From Verrucomicrobiota bacterium (GTDB lineage Bacteria; Verrucomicrobiota; Verrucomicrobiia; Palsa-1439): a DNA stretch of 58,615 bases. The stretch spans positions 1-58,615 of the forward strand of contig VHCW01000019.1 in the NCBI GenBank assembly GCA_016871575.1, given 5' to 3'. Of the stretch, positions 27,863 to 36,031 are shown piece by piece. The position numbers were made by a program, and so were the translations under genes. The notes below the pieces were generated by a model. The model did no database searches, was not told where the DNA came from, and saw only the letters and a program-made list of their open reading frames with translations. Each line of letters begins with the position of its first letter. Position 1 is the first letter of the stretch.

Positions 27863-29596
27863 ATGAAAACAATCCTCACCGGCTTCTTGCTCGGTTTGAT
27901 GGCGGTGACGCCCGCCATGAGCGCGGCTCCCGAAACCCCGCAGCAACGCAACGCCCGGATGGCTTGGTGGCGCGATGCCAAGTTCGGCATGTTCATCCAC
28001 TGGGGCGTGTACGCCGTACCGGCGGGAACGTACCGCGGCGAACAGATTCCGCGGATCGGCGAATGGATCATGTTGAACGCGAAGATCCCCGTCGCCGAGT
28101 ACCGCGCCTTTGCCCGGCAGTTCAATCCCGTCAAGTACGACCCCAACGCATGGGCCGCCTTGGCAAAGGAAGCGGGGATGAAATACATCGTCATTACCGC
28201 CAAACATCACGACGGCTTTGCGTTGTTTCCCTCCGACGTGACCGACTGGGACATCGCCAATGCGACGCCGTACGGCAAGGACCTCATCGGGCCGCTCGCC
28301 AAGGCGTCGCGCCGCCAAGGATTGAAGTTCGGGACGTATTATTCCCAAGCCCAGGACTGGACGCATCCCGGCGGGGCGAAATCCCGGCACAAGGAAGGCG
28401 AAGGTTGGGATGAAGCGCACAAGGGAAGTTTCGACGACTATCTCCGAACAATTGCCATTCCCCAGACCCGCGAGATTCTCACGCGCATCAAGCCCGACAT
28501 CCTCTGGTGGGACACGCCCGCGTGGATGACGACGGAGCGCGCCAAGCCGTTGCACGATCTCATTGCGTTGCGACCTGGTCTGATTACCAACAACCGGCTC
28601 GGCGGCGATTTCAAGGGCGACACCGAGACGCCTGAACAACACATCCCCGCCACCGGGTTCAAGGATCGCGATTGGGAAACCTGCATGACGATGAACGACA
28701 CGTGGGGTTACAAGAGCTACGACCAGAACTGGAAGAGCACGGAAGTCTTGATCCGCAACCTCGTGGACATCGTCAGCAAAGGAGGTAATTACCTGCTCAA
28801 CGTCGGTCCCACGGCCGAAGGCGAAATCCCTGCCCCCAGCATTCAACGGCTCAAGGAAATCGGTGCGTGGATGAAACGCAACGGCGAATCCATTTACGGC
28901 ACCACAGCCAGCCCGTTTGCGCGCCTCACGTGGGGACGTTGCACCAAGAAAATCGGTCGCAGCGGCGGCACGCTTTACTTGCACGTCTTCGACTGGCCGT
29001 CGGATGGACAACTGGTGGTGCCCGGCCTGCGCAACCGCGTCACGAGTGCCCGGTTGCTTGCCACCAAGGCAAAGTTGAATGCGGCTGCGAACAATGGCGA
29101 CGTGGCGTTGACCGTGCCGGCGCAAGCGCCGGACGCGCATGTCAGCGTGATTGAACTTCGGTACAGCGGCCCGCTTGAAGTGGAACGCCGCCTGCCACAA
29201 CCGCAGTCTGATGGAAAAATTGTGTTGGGAGCCGAATGGGCGGACATTCACAACAGCTTGCGCGCCCACGCCCGCTTGGAAGGCAAGGGAGCCAACGCGA
29301 AAGTCACGCAGTGGGATTCGCACGAGTCCCGTCTATCGTGGAATTTCATGGCCAACAAGCCCGGCGTGTACACGGTCACCGCCGAAATCTCCGGTAAGGG
29401 TGGGGGAGGGTTGAATCTGGTTCTCGACAAGGCCTCGGTGTCGGTCAATGTGCCTGCCGTCGCCGTCGGTGACCGGCGGCAAATCCGTCTGGGTACAGTG
29501 ACGATTCCCAGCGCCGGTGAATGTGTGCTTGAACTCAAGCCCGCGCCCAAGAACTGGACCGGTTTTGACCTGCACGGATTGACTTTGTCGCCATAG
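27863..29596 (+). CDS. Secreted alpha-L-fucosidase, GH29
   Basis: 577 residues. The signal peptide ends near SAAP (residues 1-25). The catalytic (beta/alpha)8 domain has FGMFIHWGVYAVPAG, the substrate-binding HHDGFALFPSDVTDWD and the likely nucleophile Asp in PDILWWDTPAWM. The C-terminal beta domain (about 335-577) contains Ala/Val-rich strands and a second carbohydrate-binding-like module. It removes terminal fucose from glycans outside the cytoplasmic membrane, typical of polysaccharide-degrading Verrucomicrobia. It starts 13 bp after pyrH, so it may be read through from the ribosomal unit, which is unusual for a catabolic enzyme. Confidence 0.93.
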   Translation: MKTILTGFLLGLMAVTPAMSAAPETPQQRNARMAWWRDAKFGMFIHWGVYAVPAGTYRGEQIPRIGEWIMLNAKIPVAEYRAFARQFNPVKYDPNAWAALAKEAGMKYIVITAKHHDGFALFPSDVTDWDIANATPYGKDLIGPLAKASRRQGLKFGTYYSQAQDWTHPGGAKSRHKEGEGWDEAHKGSFDDYLRTIAIPQTREILTRIKPDILWWDTPAWMTTERAKPLHDLIALRPGLITNNRLGGDFKGDTETPEQHIPATGFKDRDWETCMTMNDTWGYKSYDQNWKSTEVLIRNLVDIVSKGGNYLLNVGPTAEGEIPAPSIQRLKEIGAWMKRNGESIYGTTASPFARLTWGRCTKKIGRSGGTLYLHVFDWPSDGQLVVPGLRNRVTSARLLATKAKLNAAANNGDVALTVPAQAPDAHVSVIELRYSGPLEVERRLPQPQSDGKIVLGAEWADIHNSLRAHARLEGKGANAKVTQWDSHESRLSWNFMANKPGVYTVTAEISGKGGGGLNLVLDKASVSVNVPAVAVGDRRQIRLGTVTIPSAGECVLELKPAPKNWTGFDLHGLTLSP

Positions 29597-29640
29597 CCGG
29601 ACGTCGTTGTTATTGACGGATACAGCACCGTTGTCCTTGT

Positions 29641-29901
29641 ATGAATAAAACGAGAAACAGACGAACAGTTTTGGTGATTCTGAGCAACCGGGTGAACCGA
29701 AACCAACCACCACGTTTCTGGGAATTGTCTTGCAAAGCGGACGGGACAATTCTGAAAGAACGCAAGTTGCGCGGGAAACCTGCGAAAGCAATCTACGACG
29801 AAGTCTGGACGAACGACGAAGGCAAGAAATCGCTCGACGCCTGCACGCGGATGACTCGTCTGTACAGACACCCGCTGCAACGAAAAGACGGCGCCATTTA
29901 A
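29641..29901 (+). CDS. Small basic protein of unknown function
   Basis: 86 residues. It begins with a basic stretch, then VLVILSNRVNRNQPPRFWEL, predicted strand-turn-strand, then a polar Lys-rich middle with YDEVWTNDEGKKSL. I recall similar small proteins in Verrucomicrobia-related genomes but no assigned role. No clear ribosome site, no signal peptide. It lies 44 bp after the fucosidase gene. The region 29902-29957 after it holds short direct repeats of TTTCGGATTT type and nothing else I can name. Confidence 0.5.
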   Translation: MNKTRNRRTVLVILSNRVNRNQPPRFWELSCKADGTILKERKLRGKPAKAIYDEVWTNDEGKKSLDACTRMTRLYRHPLQRKDGAI

Positions 29902-29957
29902 TATTTGAACATTCGGATTTGTTTCGGATTTCGGATTTCGTGCTTCGGATTTTCTGA

Positions 29958-30830
29958 TCAATGCGTTCGGTCGTACTCGGCGATCTTGGCGCGGACGCTG
30001 GCTTCGGCTTCGTGGTACATCTCGGCGATCATCTCATCGTCAAAACGGTAGCTGCGATCTTCCAAGGTTGTTGTTGCGATGCGGTCAAAGAGACGGGCCT
30101 TGGCGTCGGCGATGTCCTTGCCGTAAATGTGATAGGAATCAGCCTGCCAGTTCAGCCGTCCCAGTTTGACCGGTTTGCCGAGGCGTTTCTCGATCCCGGC
30201 GGCGATAATCTCCTTATTGAACATGGTGAACCCGAACATGTTCATGAAACTGGCGCCCCACGCATCGTTGCTGCGGAACCGGATGTTGCAGTTGAGCCAA
30301 TACACGCCGTCGTCCTCCATGAGCCGGTACCAGAGCGATTGGAGGCAGGGCGGGTCGTAGCAGTCGAGGTCAATGTTCGGCATCCACGTGATCATCTGCG
30401 CCTGGCGCGTGAATGGTTGTTTGGCAAGCTTGGCAATGACGGCTTCGATCTGGTTGACGTTGAACGGGCCGATGCGTTTGTCGGACTCCTTCCACGTGCC
30501 GTATTGAGCGAGCCGACCATGATAGGTGTATTCCCAGCGTGTATCGTTCGGGTCGTTCATGTTCTTGACCCAATGATCCTTGATGCCTTGGACTTCGAGC
30601 ACGTACTCGCGCAGGTCTTCGATCCCGCCGGGGAAGGCTTTGTGAATCATCGGCTCGGCGAGCGGGTCGAGCACGGTGAGGTTGAGCGTGCAATCGAGGC
30701 TGAGCGGGTCGCCCGGTTTGTCGTACTGCGTCTTGAACCGGGTGCCGTGTTCGTGAAGCGCGACGAGCGCCTTCTCGTACCCGGCGGCAAGCGATTGTTC
30801 GGTGATGCAGAGGACGGGAATATTGTTCAT
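29958..30830 (-). CDS. Divergent thymidylate-synthase-family protein
   Basis: 290 residues. It keeps the ThyA active-site pattern: PPCLQSLWYRL (nucleophile Cys), RFRSNDAWGASFMN (phosphate-binding Arg-Ser and the Asp/Asn pair) and YHIYGKD, matching the H-x-Y that contacts deoxyribose. Otherwise it is distant from ThyA, with a different N-terminal region lacking a clear folate/dUMP Arg loop. It may be a thymidylate synthase variant or a pyrimidine hydroxymethylase/methyltransferase as in phage-modified bases. It overlaps the HAD phosphatase gene (ATGA at 30827-30830), which suggests joint action on pyrimidine nucleotides. Confidence 0.75.
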   Translation of the reverse strand: MNNIPVLCITEQSLAAGYEKALVALHEHGTRFKTQYDKPGDPLSLDCTLNLTVLDPLAEPMIHKAFPGGIEDLREYVLEVQGIKDHWVKNMNDPNDTRWEYTYHGRLAQYGTWKESDKRIGPFNVNQIEAVIAKLAKQPFTRQAQMITWMPNIDLDCYDPPCLQSLWYRLMEDDGVYWLNCNIRFRSNDAWGASFMNMFGFTMFNKEIIAAGIEKRLGKPVKLGRLNWQADSYHIYGKDIADAKARLFDRIATTTLEDRSYRFDDEMIAEMYHEAEASVRAKIAEYDRTH

Positions 30831-31519
30831 GGTATCTCCTTGATAAAATGGTCGGCGAGTTGAGCGAAGGTTTCTAACACAAGCGTCTCGCCGCCGTCAG
30901 CGTTTATTTCCTCGACTTCATGTTGCCATGTGGTGTGGTAGGGAATGAAGACCGTGCCGAGTCCCGCCGCTTTTGCGGGATTGATGTCCGAACGCGGTGA
31001 GTTACCGATCATCCATGTTTCGGACGGAGTCAAACGGTGATTGGCGATGAGTGATTGGTAGGTGGCGACGGTTTTGTCGAAGACGATCTCAGTGACGTGG
31101 AAGTACGGCTCAAGCCCCGAGCGACGGAGTTTGCCGAGTTGTTCGTCGTCACGACCTTTGCTGAGCAGGATCAGGCGATTGCAGGCATGAAGCCGGGGAA
31201 TGGTCTCGCGGACGCCCGTCATCAGTTCGATGGGGTGATGGAGGATGAAGTTCTCCCACTGGCTGATTTGCAGTTCGAGGTCGGTGACGCCGAGTTCGCG
31301 GGCGACTTCGTGGAGCGATTGACAGAAGGCGTTGCTGCCGTAGCCGGTGATCTTCACGTTGCGCATCTCGGTTTCCCAGAGCGTCTCATGCGCGCGGTGC
31401 GCAGGGACGCCGTGTTGGCCGAGCGCAGCGACAAACTCTGCGATGACCCGCTCGTAGTAGATGTTGTTCTCCCAGAGCGTGTCGTCGGCATCTATAAGCA
31501 GTGTGCGAGTGATTGACAT
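30827..31519 (-). CDS. HAD-family phosphatase
   Basis: 230 residues. Motif I DADDTLWENN carries the nucleophile and acid Asp, motif II is LLSKG, and motif IV is WMIGNSPRSDINPAKAAG. The cap domain lies between (about 15-95), as in subfamily I pyrimidine 5'-nucleotidases. It hydrolyses phosphate monoesters in the cytosol. Its downstream partner is a ThyA-like protein with overlapping codons, so a (deoxy)nucleoside monophosphate substrate is a fair inference. The start faces frr, and the frr promoter overlaps the first codons of this gene. Confidence 0.87.
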   Translation of the reverse strand: MSITRTLLIDADDTLWENNIYYERVIAEFVAALGQHGVPAHRAHETLWETEMRNVKITGYGSNAFCQSLHEVARELGVTDLELQISQWENFILHHPIELMTGVRETIPRLHACNRLILLSKGRDDEQLGKLRRSGLEPYFHVTEIVFDKTVATYQSLIANHRLTPSETWMIGNSPRSDINPAKAAGLGTVFIPYHTTWQHEVEEINADGGETLVLETFAQLADHFIKEIP

Positions 31520-31541
31520 TCTTGCTTGGACTTTCTAATCT
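31513..31541 (+). promoter_or_regulatory. Strong sigma-70 promoter of frr, nearly leaderless
   Basis: A perfect -35 TTGACA (31513-31518), 17-bp spacer and TAATCT (31536-31541). The frr ATG begins at 31549, 7 bases after the -10 box, where transcription would normally start. The -35 box overlaps the opening codons of the divergent HAD gene. Confidence 0.7.
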
Positions 31542-31548
31542 GTCGGCC

Positions 31549-32109
31549 ATGAGCTTGCAAGAAGTCCTCGACACCATGGAAGAGAAGATGATGAAGACCT
31601 TGGAGGTCGTTCATCAGGAATTCGCCACCGTGCGCACGGGCAAGGCGTCCACCTCGCTCGTGGAAAACATCCAAGTGGAAGCCTACGGCGCCCAGATGCG
31701 ATTGCGCGAGTTGGCCGGGCTGTCCACGCCGGAGCCGCGGCTGGTTGTCATTCAGCCCTGGGATCCGACCGTTGTCCCGGCGGTCGTCAAGGCGATTCAA
31801 ACCTCCTCGCTCGGCATTCAACCGGTCAGCGACGGTAAACTCATACGGATTCCGATTCCCGAACTGGACAAAGAGCGGCGCATACAGTTGGACAAGCACG
31901 TCAAGAAACTGGCAGAGGACGGCCGCATTGCCATACGCAATGAGCGGCGACACGGAATGGACGCCGCGAAGAAATTGCAGAAGGAAGGGAAGATCACCGA
32001 GGACGACCTCCGTCATGCCGAGAAGGAAATCCAGAACAGGACCGACGAATACATCAAGGAAATAGACACGGTTCTGGGACACAAGGAGAAGGAAATCCTG
32101 GCGGTGTGA
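31549..32109 (+). CDS. frr: Ribosome recycling factor
   Basis: 186 residues, the normal length. It splits post-termination ribosomes with EF-G. Signatures are EFATVRTGKAS, the Pro-rich WDPTVVPAVVKAI and RNERRHGMDAAKKLQKEGKITEDD, near the hinge of the L-shaped molecule. The ATG at 31549 fits the family N-terminus (SLQEVLDTMEEKM). No ribosome site precedes it, consistent with the near-leaderless transcript predicted from the promoter. The tRNA-Glu gene follows 59 bp downstream with its own promoter. Confidence 0.97.
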   Translation: MSLQEVLDTMEEKMMKTLEVVHQEFATVRTGKASTSLVENIQVEAYGAQMRLRELAGLSTPEPRLVVIQPWDPTVVPAVVKAIQTSSLGIQPVSDGKLIRIPIPELDKERRIQLDKHVKKLAEDGRIAIRNERRHGMDAAKKLQKEGKITEDDLRHAEKEIQNRTDEYIKEIDTVLGHKEKEILAV

Positions 32110-32124
32110 TGCGCAACTTCGCCG

Positions 32125-32152
32125 TTGCCAAACGGAGTTTATTCGTTATAGT
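32125..32152 (+). promoter_or_regulatory. Probable promoter of tRNA-Glu
   Basis: TTGCCA (32125-32130), 16-bp spacer, TATAGT (32147-32152). The predicted start near 32159 is about 10 bases before the mature tRNA 5' end, as usual for tRNA genes. Confidence 0.6.
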
Positions 32153-32168
32153 CACCGCGCTTTTCGGT

Positions 32169-32246
32169 GACCCCATCGTCTAGCCCGGTCCAGGACATCG
32201 CCCTTTCACGGCGGTAACGCGGGTTCGAATCCCGCTGGGGTCGCCA
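32169..32246 (+). tRNA. tRNA-Glu (anticodon UUC)
   Basis: The acceptor stem GACCCCA pairs with TGGGGTC. The anticodon loop CTTTCAC gives anticodon TTC, the T arm carries GGTTCGAATCC, and CCA is encoded at 32244-32246. The overall sequence is close to the E. coli tRNA-Glu pattern. The 3' half (from 32206) also encodes, on the other strand, the C-terminus of the serine recombinase, which marks this tRNA as the integration site of the adjoining element. Confidence 0.96.
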
Positions 32247-33726
32247 TTCGTGCTTTTTCGGGCTGAGGCTGTTGTAAGAGGTTGAAAATCAGGTTGGTTG
32301 CGGTGGTTCTAAATCCGCTCTCGAAAAACGTGACGCCCGCGGGGAATAGCACCCGTTGCAACCGCTGCTTCTGCTCCAACGGGAACTCCATCCAGAGCCG
32401 CGCCGCGTTGGTTAGGACGTACTCGGAGGAGTTGAGCACCGCTTCCACGTCAAAGGCTTCAAGCTTCGCTTCGTGAGCCGCCATTTCCGCCAACGTGATT
32501 TCCTCGTTGAGCTTGTCCAACTCCCGCTGATAGGTCGCTTGGTCAATCGCCTGCCGGTACACGAAGGCGTCAACGAGCTTCTGCTTCCGTTCCTGTAGAT
32601 CGGTGAGTTGCTGGTCAAGAGCGGTTGTCTGAGCGATGGCTTCCACCTGCTTCTTTTTCCAAACGTCCAAGACGATTTCGTTGAGGAGCTTCACGTACTC
32701 CGCCTTCGGTTGTAGCTGCTCCAAGTATTCCACGAACTGCCGCTCCAACTCAACCTTGTGCTCCCGCACCTTCCCGCACTTCGGGCAGTGGTAGTACGAA
32801 TACTTGACGCCCTTCCGCCCGGTGGACTTGGAGCCGGTCAACGGTCGCTCGCAATCGCCGCACCGCACGAACACCCTGAGCGGGAACTCCGGGTTATTCC
32901 GCTGGTGAGGGGTCACGGTGAGCCGTTTCCCGTTGAGCACCGCTTGCGCTCGATTGAACGTCTCCTCAGTCACCAGAGGCTCGAAGCTGCCGCGTGTCCG
33001 CACGCTGCCGTTGAATGCAACGAGCTTTCCGCTGTAGATCGGATTCCGTAAGAGCCGGTCAAAGGTCTGCGGAGTGACGCGCAGATTTTTCTTCGCAGTC
33101 CGCAAGCCTTCGTTTGTCACCATGCGGAGCACGTCGCGCTTGGTGTGCAATCCGCTGGCGTAGAGGTCAAACGCCTTCCGCACCATATCCGCCCGGTCGG
33201 GGTCGGGAATCAGTGTTGGCTCTCCATCCTTGCCGGTGGCGTTGAGGTAGCCAATCGGAGCTTTGTAAGGCCAACGCCCTTTTTCCAACGCCGCCTTCAT
33301 TCCTGCTGCTGTCCGCTCCGCCCGGATATCGTTGTCGAATTGTGCGAAACTGGCGAGGATGGATTCCATGAGCTTGCCGGTAGATGTTTCGTCAATCGGC
33401 TCGTTGACGGAGCGGAGACTGATTCCGAAGCCGCTGAGGAGGGCGCGTACCGCAAGGTGGTCATGCGTGTTGCGGGAGAAGCGGGAGAGGTTATAGACAA
33501 CGAGGCATTGCACCTTGCCCTTGTTCTCACGGCAGTACGCCAAGAGCTTCTGAAACTCTGTGCGATGGACGCTCTTGGCGGATTCGCCTTCTTCCACGAA
33601 CACCCGGTCAACGTCGAATCCATGCCGGGAGCAGTAGTCCGCGCACGCCTTCTGTTGCGTTGGCAACGAGAGGTTCTTTACCTGCTCCTCAGTGGACACC
33701 CGGCAGTAGATCACCGCTCGCATCAT
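32206..33726 (-). CDS. Large serine site-specific recombinase
   Basis: 506 residues. The N-terminal resolvase domain has the catalytic Ser in YCRVSTEEQ (residue 11) and the Arg cluster in VYNLSRFSRNTHDH. Then a recombinase domain, a zinc-ribbon (CGDC about 291-294 and CPKCGK about 318-323) and a coiled-coil motif with the long helices LDQQLTDLQERKQKLVDAF, as in phiC31-type integrases and Tn4451 TnpX. The last 13 residues, MATPAGFEPALPP, are the reverse reading of the tRNA-Glu 3' half, and the stop codon lies in the tRNA anticodon loop. GAGGAG precedes the start. It should catalyse integration and excision of the element. Confidence 0.95.
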   Translation of the reverse strand: MMRAVIYCRVSTEEQVKNLSLPTQQKACADYCSRHGFDVDRVFVEEGESAKSVHRTEFQKLLAYCRENKGKVQCLVVYNLSRFSRNTHDHLAVRALLSGFGISLRSVNEPIDETSTGKLMESILASFAQFDNDIRAERTAAGMKAALEKGRWPYKAPIGYLNATGKDGEPTLIPDPDRADMVRKAFDLYASGLHTKRDVLRMVTNEGLRTAKKNLRVTPQTFDRLLRNPIYSGKLVAFNGSVRTRGSFEPLVTEETFNRAQAVLNGKRLTVTPHQRNNPEFPLRVFVRCGDCERPLTGSKSTGRKGVKYSYYHCPKCGKVREHKVELERQFVEYLEQLQPKAEYVKLLNEIVLDVWKKKQVEAIAQTTALDQQLTDLQERKQKLVDAFVYRQAIDQATYQRELDKLNEEITLAEMAAHEAKLEAFDVEAVLNSSEYVLTNAARLWMEFPLEQKQRLQRVLFPAGVTFFESGFRTTATNLIFNLLQQPQPEKARMATPAGFEPALPP

Positions 33727-33738
33727 GGCCTTGTCTCC

Positions 33739-34515
33739 TCAATTCTCCGGTGCGCGAGGTTGAACTGCCTTGGTTACTGTGCCCGTTGGCAGCAACCCGA
33801 AGTCATAACCGGCAACGGTTGTGCGTGCTCCCATTGTATTCACGTAGGAATATGGTGCGACTGGGATTGCGACAGCATGAATCTCCGCACCGTCAACCAG
33901 TTTTGCCTTCTGCGGATGATTCCGAAGGAATACGTTGCGAGAGCCGCAATCCACCAGAATCCCGTCTGCAAGAACCTGAAGCACTTTACCTCTGATAAGA
34001 AACTGAGACCACTTTTCATTCTGAGGATTCAGCAACGAGCGCTTGGCCTGAAGAAGTTCGAGTTTCTCATTTCGCCCAACGCCCAAACCAATTCTGCCGA
34101 AACGGTCACCTGCGCTGACTCTCGGCCCCAGCGCCAAGTCCGCCTCGTATGCCGTGTTCGCCCACGCGATTATTCTGCTGAAGTCATACACCTCACCGCC
34201 AACGATGCGAAGCGGCATCTTCTCGCCGTACTTATCGGGAGATGGCGGCAGGCTCTTCGCCTGTTCCTGTAGAGCAGCGCGTTTCATTGCGGATGCCTTC
34301 TCAGAATCAATTCCCAATTTGCGTTGCACACTTTGCGGAAGTTCCAAGACTGACACAGTCGTCACGCCGCGACTATGGAACACAGGCACTTTTCCGTTGT
34401 TCACCGGACCATACGAACGAACGCCCTCTAGACGGTTTGTACCGACCACCAAATCCTCTGCCGATACACTCGCCACTGCTAACGCCAGACCCATCAACAA
34501 CGCTTTAGTTCTCAT
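33739..34515 (-). CDS. Secreted protein of unknown function carried by the element
   Basis: 258 residues with a clear signal peptide (MRTKALLMGLALAVASVSA). Then a region with Lys/Glu-rich helix (RKLGIDSEKASAMKRAALQEQ) and a C-terminal beta-rich part containing IRGKVLQVLADGILVDCG and a GYDFGLLPTGTV tail. Strong ribosome site AAGGAG before the ATG. The GKVLQV-DG-LV segment resembles domains I have seen in secreted Verrucomicrobia proteins, without known function. It is the only apparent cargo gene, lying between the recombinase and the conserved small protein. Confidence 0.65.
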   Translation of the reverse strand: MRTKALLMGLALAVASVSAEDLVVGTNRLEGVRSYGPVNNGKVPVFHSRGVTTVSVLELPQSVQRKLGIDSEKASAMKRAALQEQAKSLPPSPDKYGEKMPLRIVGGEVYDFSRIIAWANTAYEADLALGPRVSAGDRFGRIGLGVGRNEKLELLQAKRSLLNPQNEKWSQFLIRGKVLQVLADGILVDCGSRNVFLRNHPQKAKLVDGAEIHAVAIPVAPYSYVNTMGARTTVAGYDFGLLPTGTVTKAVQPRAPEN

Positions 34516-34527
34516 TGTCTGCTCTCC

Positions 34528-34911
34528 TTATCTTTGGGTTTTGTGTTTCCGTCGCCAGAGGTCGGAGAAGGAATATCGCTCTGCCCGGTCGCGGTCAAGC
34601 CCGCCGTCCAACTCCATGATGGCCGCTCGCTCCTCAATCTCCGCCCGGTCATCCGGGGAGAGCAGAGCCGCCGCGTCTTGGAAGGCAACGGGGTCTTGGC
34701 CGTGTCCAAGCCCGTCTCCGCCGTCAATCGCCCGGATTTCGGGCTTGTACGCAACGGGAGAGGCTTTCCCGCGTCTCTGCCGCTGGTCAACGAACGCCTC
34801 AACTGCCACGTCCGCCAACCCGTACAACTGGTCGCGGAGTAGCTCCAACTCTGAATCCGACAACGTACATTCCTTGCCGAGAATCTCCCGGCACCGCTCC
34901 AACGTGAGCAT
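34528..34911 (-). CDS. Conserved small protein of integrative elements
   Basis: 127 residues, no signal peptide. The N-terminal part, LSDSELELLRDQLYGLADVAVEAF, matches a small protein that I know as a frequent neighbour of recombinase genes in integrative elements; its role is unknown. The C-terminal half is acidic and helical (LSPDDRAEIEERAAIM) and ends in a basic KHKTQR. AAAGG lies 7 bases before the ATG. Two 17-bp direct repeats (34950-35015) lie just upstream and may control it. Confidence 0.6.
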   Translation of the reverse strand: MLTLERCREILGKECTLSDSELELLRDQLYGLADVAVEAFVDQRQRRGKASPVAYKPEIRAIDGGDGLGHGQDPVAFQDAAALLSPDDRAEIEERAAIMELDGGLDRDRAERYSFSDLWRRKHKTQR

Positions 34912-34949
34912 GGCAACCTTTGGCGCATAGCCGCGCCGCGCTGCCGTCC

Positions 34950-35015
34950 GCTCAGGGTTATCCTGTCACTTCGGGTTTGTGTCTGGTTGCTCCGCATGGC
35001 TCAGGGTTATCCTGT
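34950..35015. repeat. Two 17-bp direct repeats, iteron- or operator-like
   Basis: GCTCAGGGTTATCCTGT occurs at 34950-34966 and 34999-35015, 49 bp apart. Each contains a CAGG/CCTG dyad. The second covers the stop codon of the MerR-like gene; both lie upstream of the small-protein gene (start 34911). They could be operators for the MerR-like protein or part of an origin. Confidence 0.6.
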
Positions 35016-35987
35016 TACCGCGCTGAGTTTCTGTCTGCTCTTACGTCCAAGTTGAATCACCTTGCCGTCGCGGACGTGGACGGTCATCGTCTCGTATGCC
35101 TTCGAGTTGAGTACGTCGAGAATCCGCGCCGCCTGTTCCTCTTGTACCTGTTCCTCTGTCTCCGAGTCCGCGTAGATCACGTCGCCGCCTTTGACGGTTA
35201 CTGTCACCTTCTGGTACGCCCGCTCTCGAATCAGAGCGAGTACCTTCCGCTCCTGAGCGGTGAGGTCGGGTCGCTCGTTGAGCTTCTGCCAGAGACTCCA
35301 AAACGAGGGAGCGAACTTGTCCAACTCCAACCGGGACTTGTCCGCCTTCGTGAGCACTTCGTTGAGAATCGGGTTGAGCGGGCAGAGGATTGAGGGCTTG
35401 GAGAGGTTGCGTTGAGCGAGCCAACGTACAAGCTGCTCCTCAGTCAGAATCATCGGAGAGCCGTGTAGATCGGTGAGCAGGTACACCGTGTACCCGATAG
35501 CCGCCAGCGTGTACGCCCGCACCATTGGCCGGGTGGAGAGCACGTTGAGCTTGGCGTTGAGGTACTCCCGGTACAACACGCTCTTGGCCTTGTCGCTCAG
35601 GGTCGCGCTCCGCTCCGCGCCGGTGAGGTTGAGCAGAGCCGCAATCTTCGGGTTGCTCTCCATCGCTTCGAGCTTCTCCTCAGCCAACCCGCCAACGAGG
35701 TCTTGGACGCTATCCTTGCGCCTGCCGGTGAGCCACTGGTACAGATGGCCTACATCTTCGAGGGGGAGCGAGAATTGACGCCGCACCGCCGCGCATACCG
35801 CCAACGCCATAACCTTCTCCGCCGTGAACTTCCGCCAACCTTCTGCGGATTCCCGCTCTGAGGTCACGATGCCCGCCCGTTCTTCCCAATCGTTGAGTTG
35901 CCGGTAGCTGAGGCCAACGAGCTTGTTGAGGTCTGCCGCTTTGTAGCTGCCGTCTAATGTCTCCAATCGTGATTCTGTCTTTTGCAT
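35007..35987 (-). CDS. MerR-like DNA-binding regulator of the element
   Basis: 326 residues. Residues 10-70 form a MerR-type winged helix: YKAADLNKLVGLSYRQLNDWEERAGIV, then WRKFTAEKVMALAVCAAVRRQF. The remainder is helical and unassigned, with a C-terminal part rich in Glu/Gln (SETEEQVQEEQAARIL) and a basic end. There is no effector-binding domain I recognise. The ATG at 35987 is preferred over an upstream start because a promoter (-10 at 35996-36001) lies between them, which makes the message nearly leaderless. It may control excision or the other element genes, possibly by way of the 17-bp repeats. Confidence 0.75.
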   Translation of the reverse strand: MQKTESRLETLDGSYKAADLNKLVGLSYRQLNDWEERAGIVTSERESAEGWRKFTAEKVMALAVCAAVRRQFSLPLEDVGHLYQWLTGRRKDSVQDLVGGLAEEKLEAMESNPKIAALLNLTGAERSATLSDKAKSVLYREYLNAKLNVLSTRPMVRAYTLAAIGYTVYLLTDLHGSPMILTEEQLVRWLAQRNLSKPSILCPLNPILNEVLTKADKSRLELDKFAPSFWSLWQKLNERPDLTAQERKVLALIRERAYQKVTVTVKGGDVIYADSETEEQVQEEQAARILDVLNSKAYETMTVHVRDGKVIQLGRKSRQKLSAVTG

Positions 35988-35995
35988 GATGGCAG

Positions 35996-36024
35996 AAACT
36001 ATCACACATAAATTGAACGTGCAA
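35996..36024 (-). promoter_or_regulatory. Promoter of the MerR-like gene with TTGCACGTTC box
   Basis: Read on the minus strand: TTGCAC (36024-36019), 17-bp spacer, TAGTTT (36001-35996). The extended -35 TTGCACGTTC recurs, with the same spacing to a TAG -10, upstream of the HTH gene, so both share a promoter or operator type. Confidence 0.55.
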
Positions 36025-36031
36025 GTATAAT

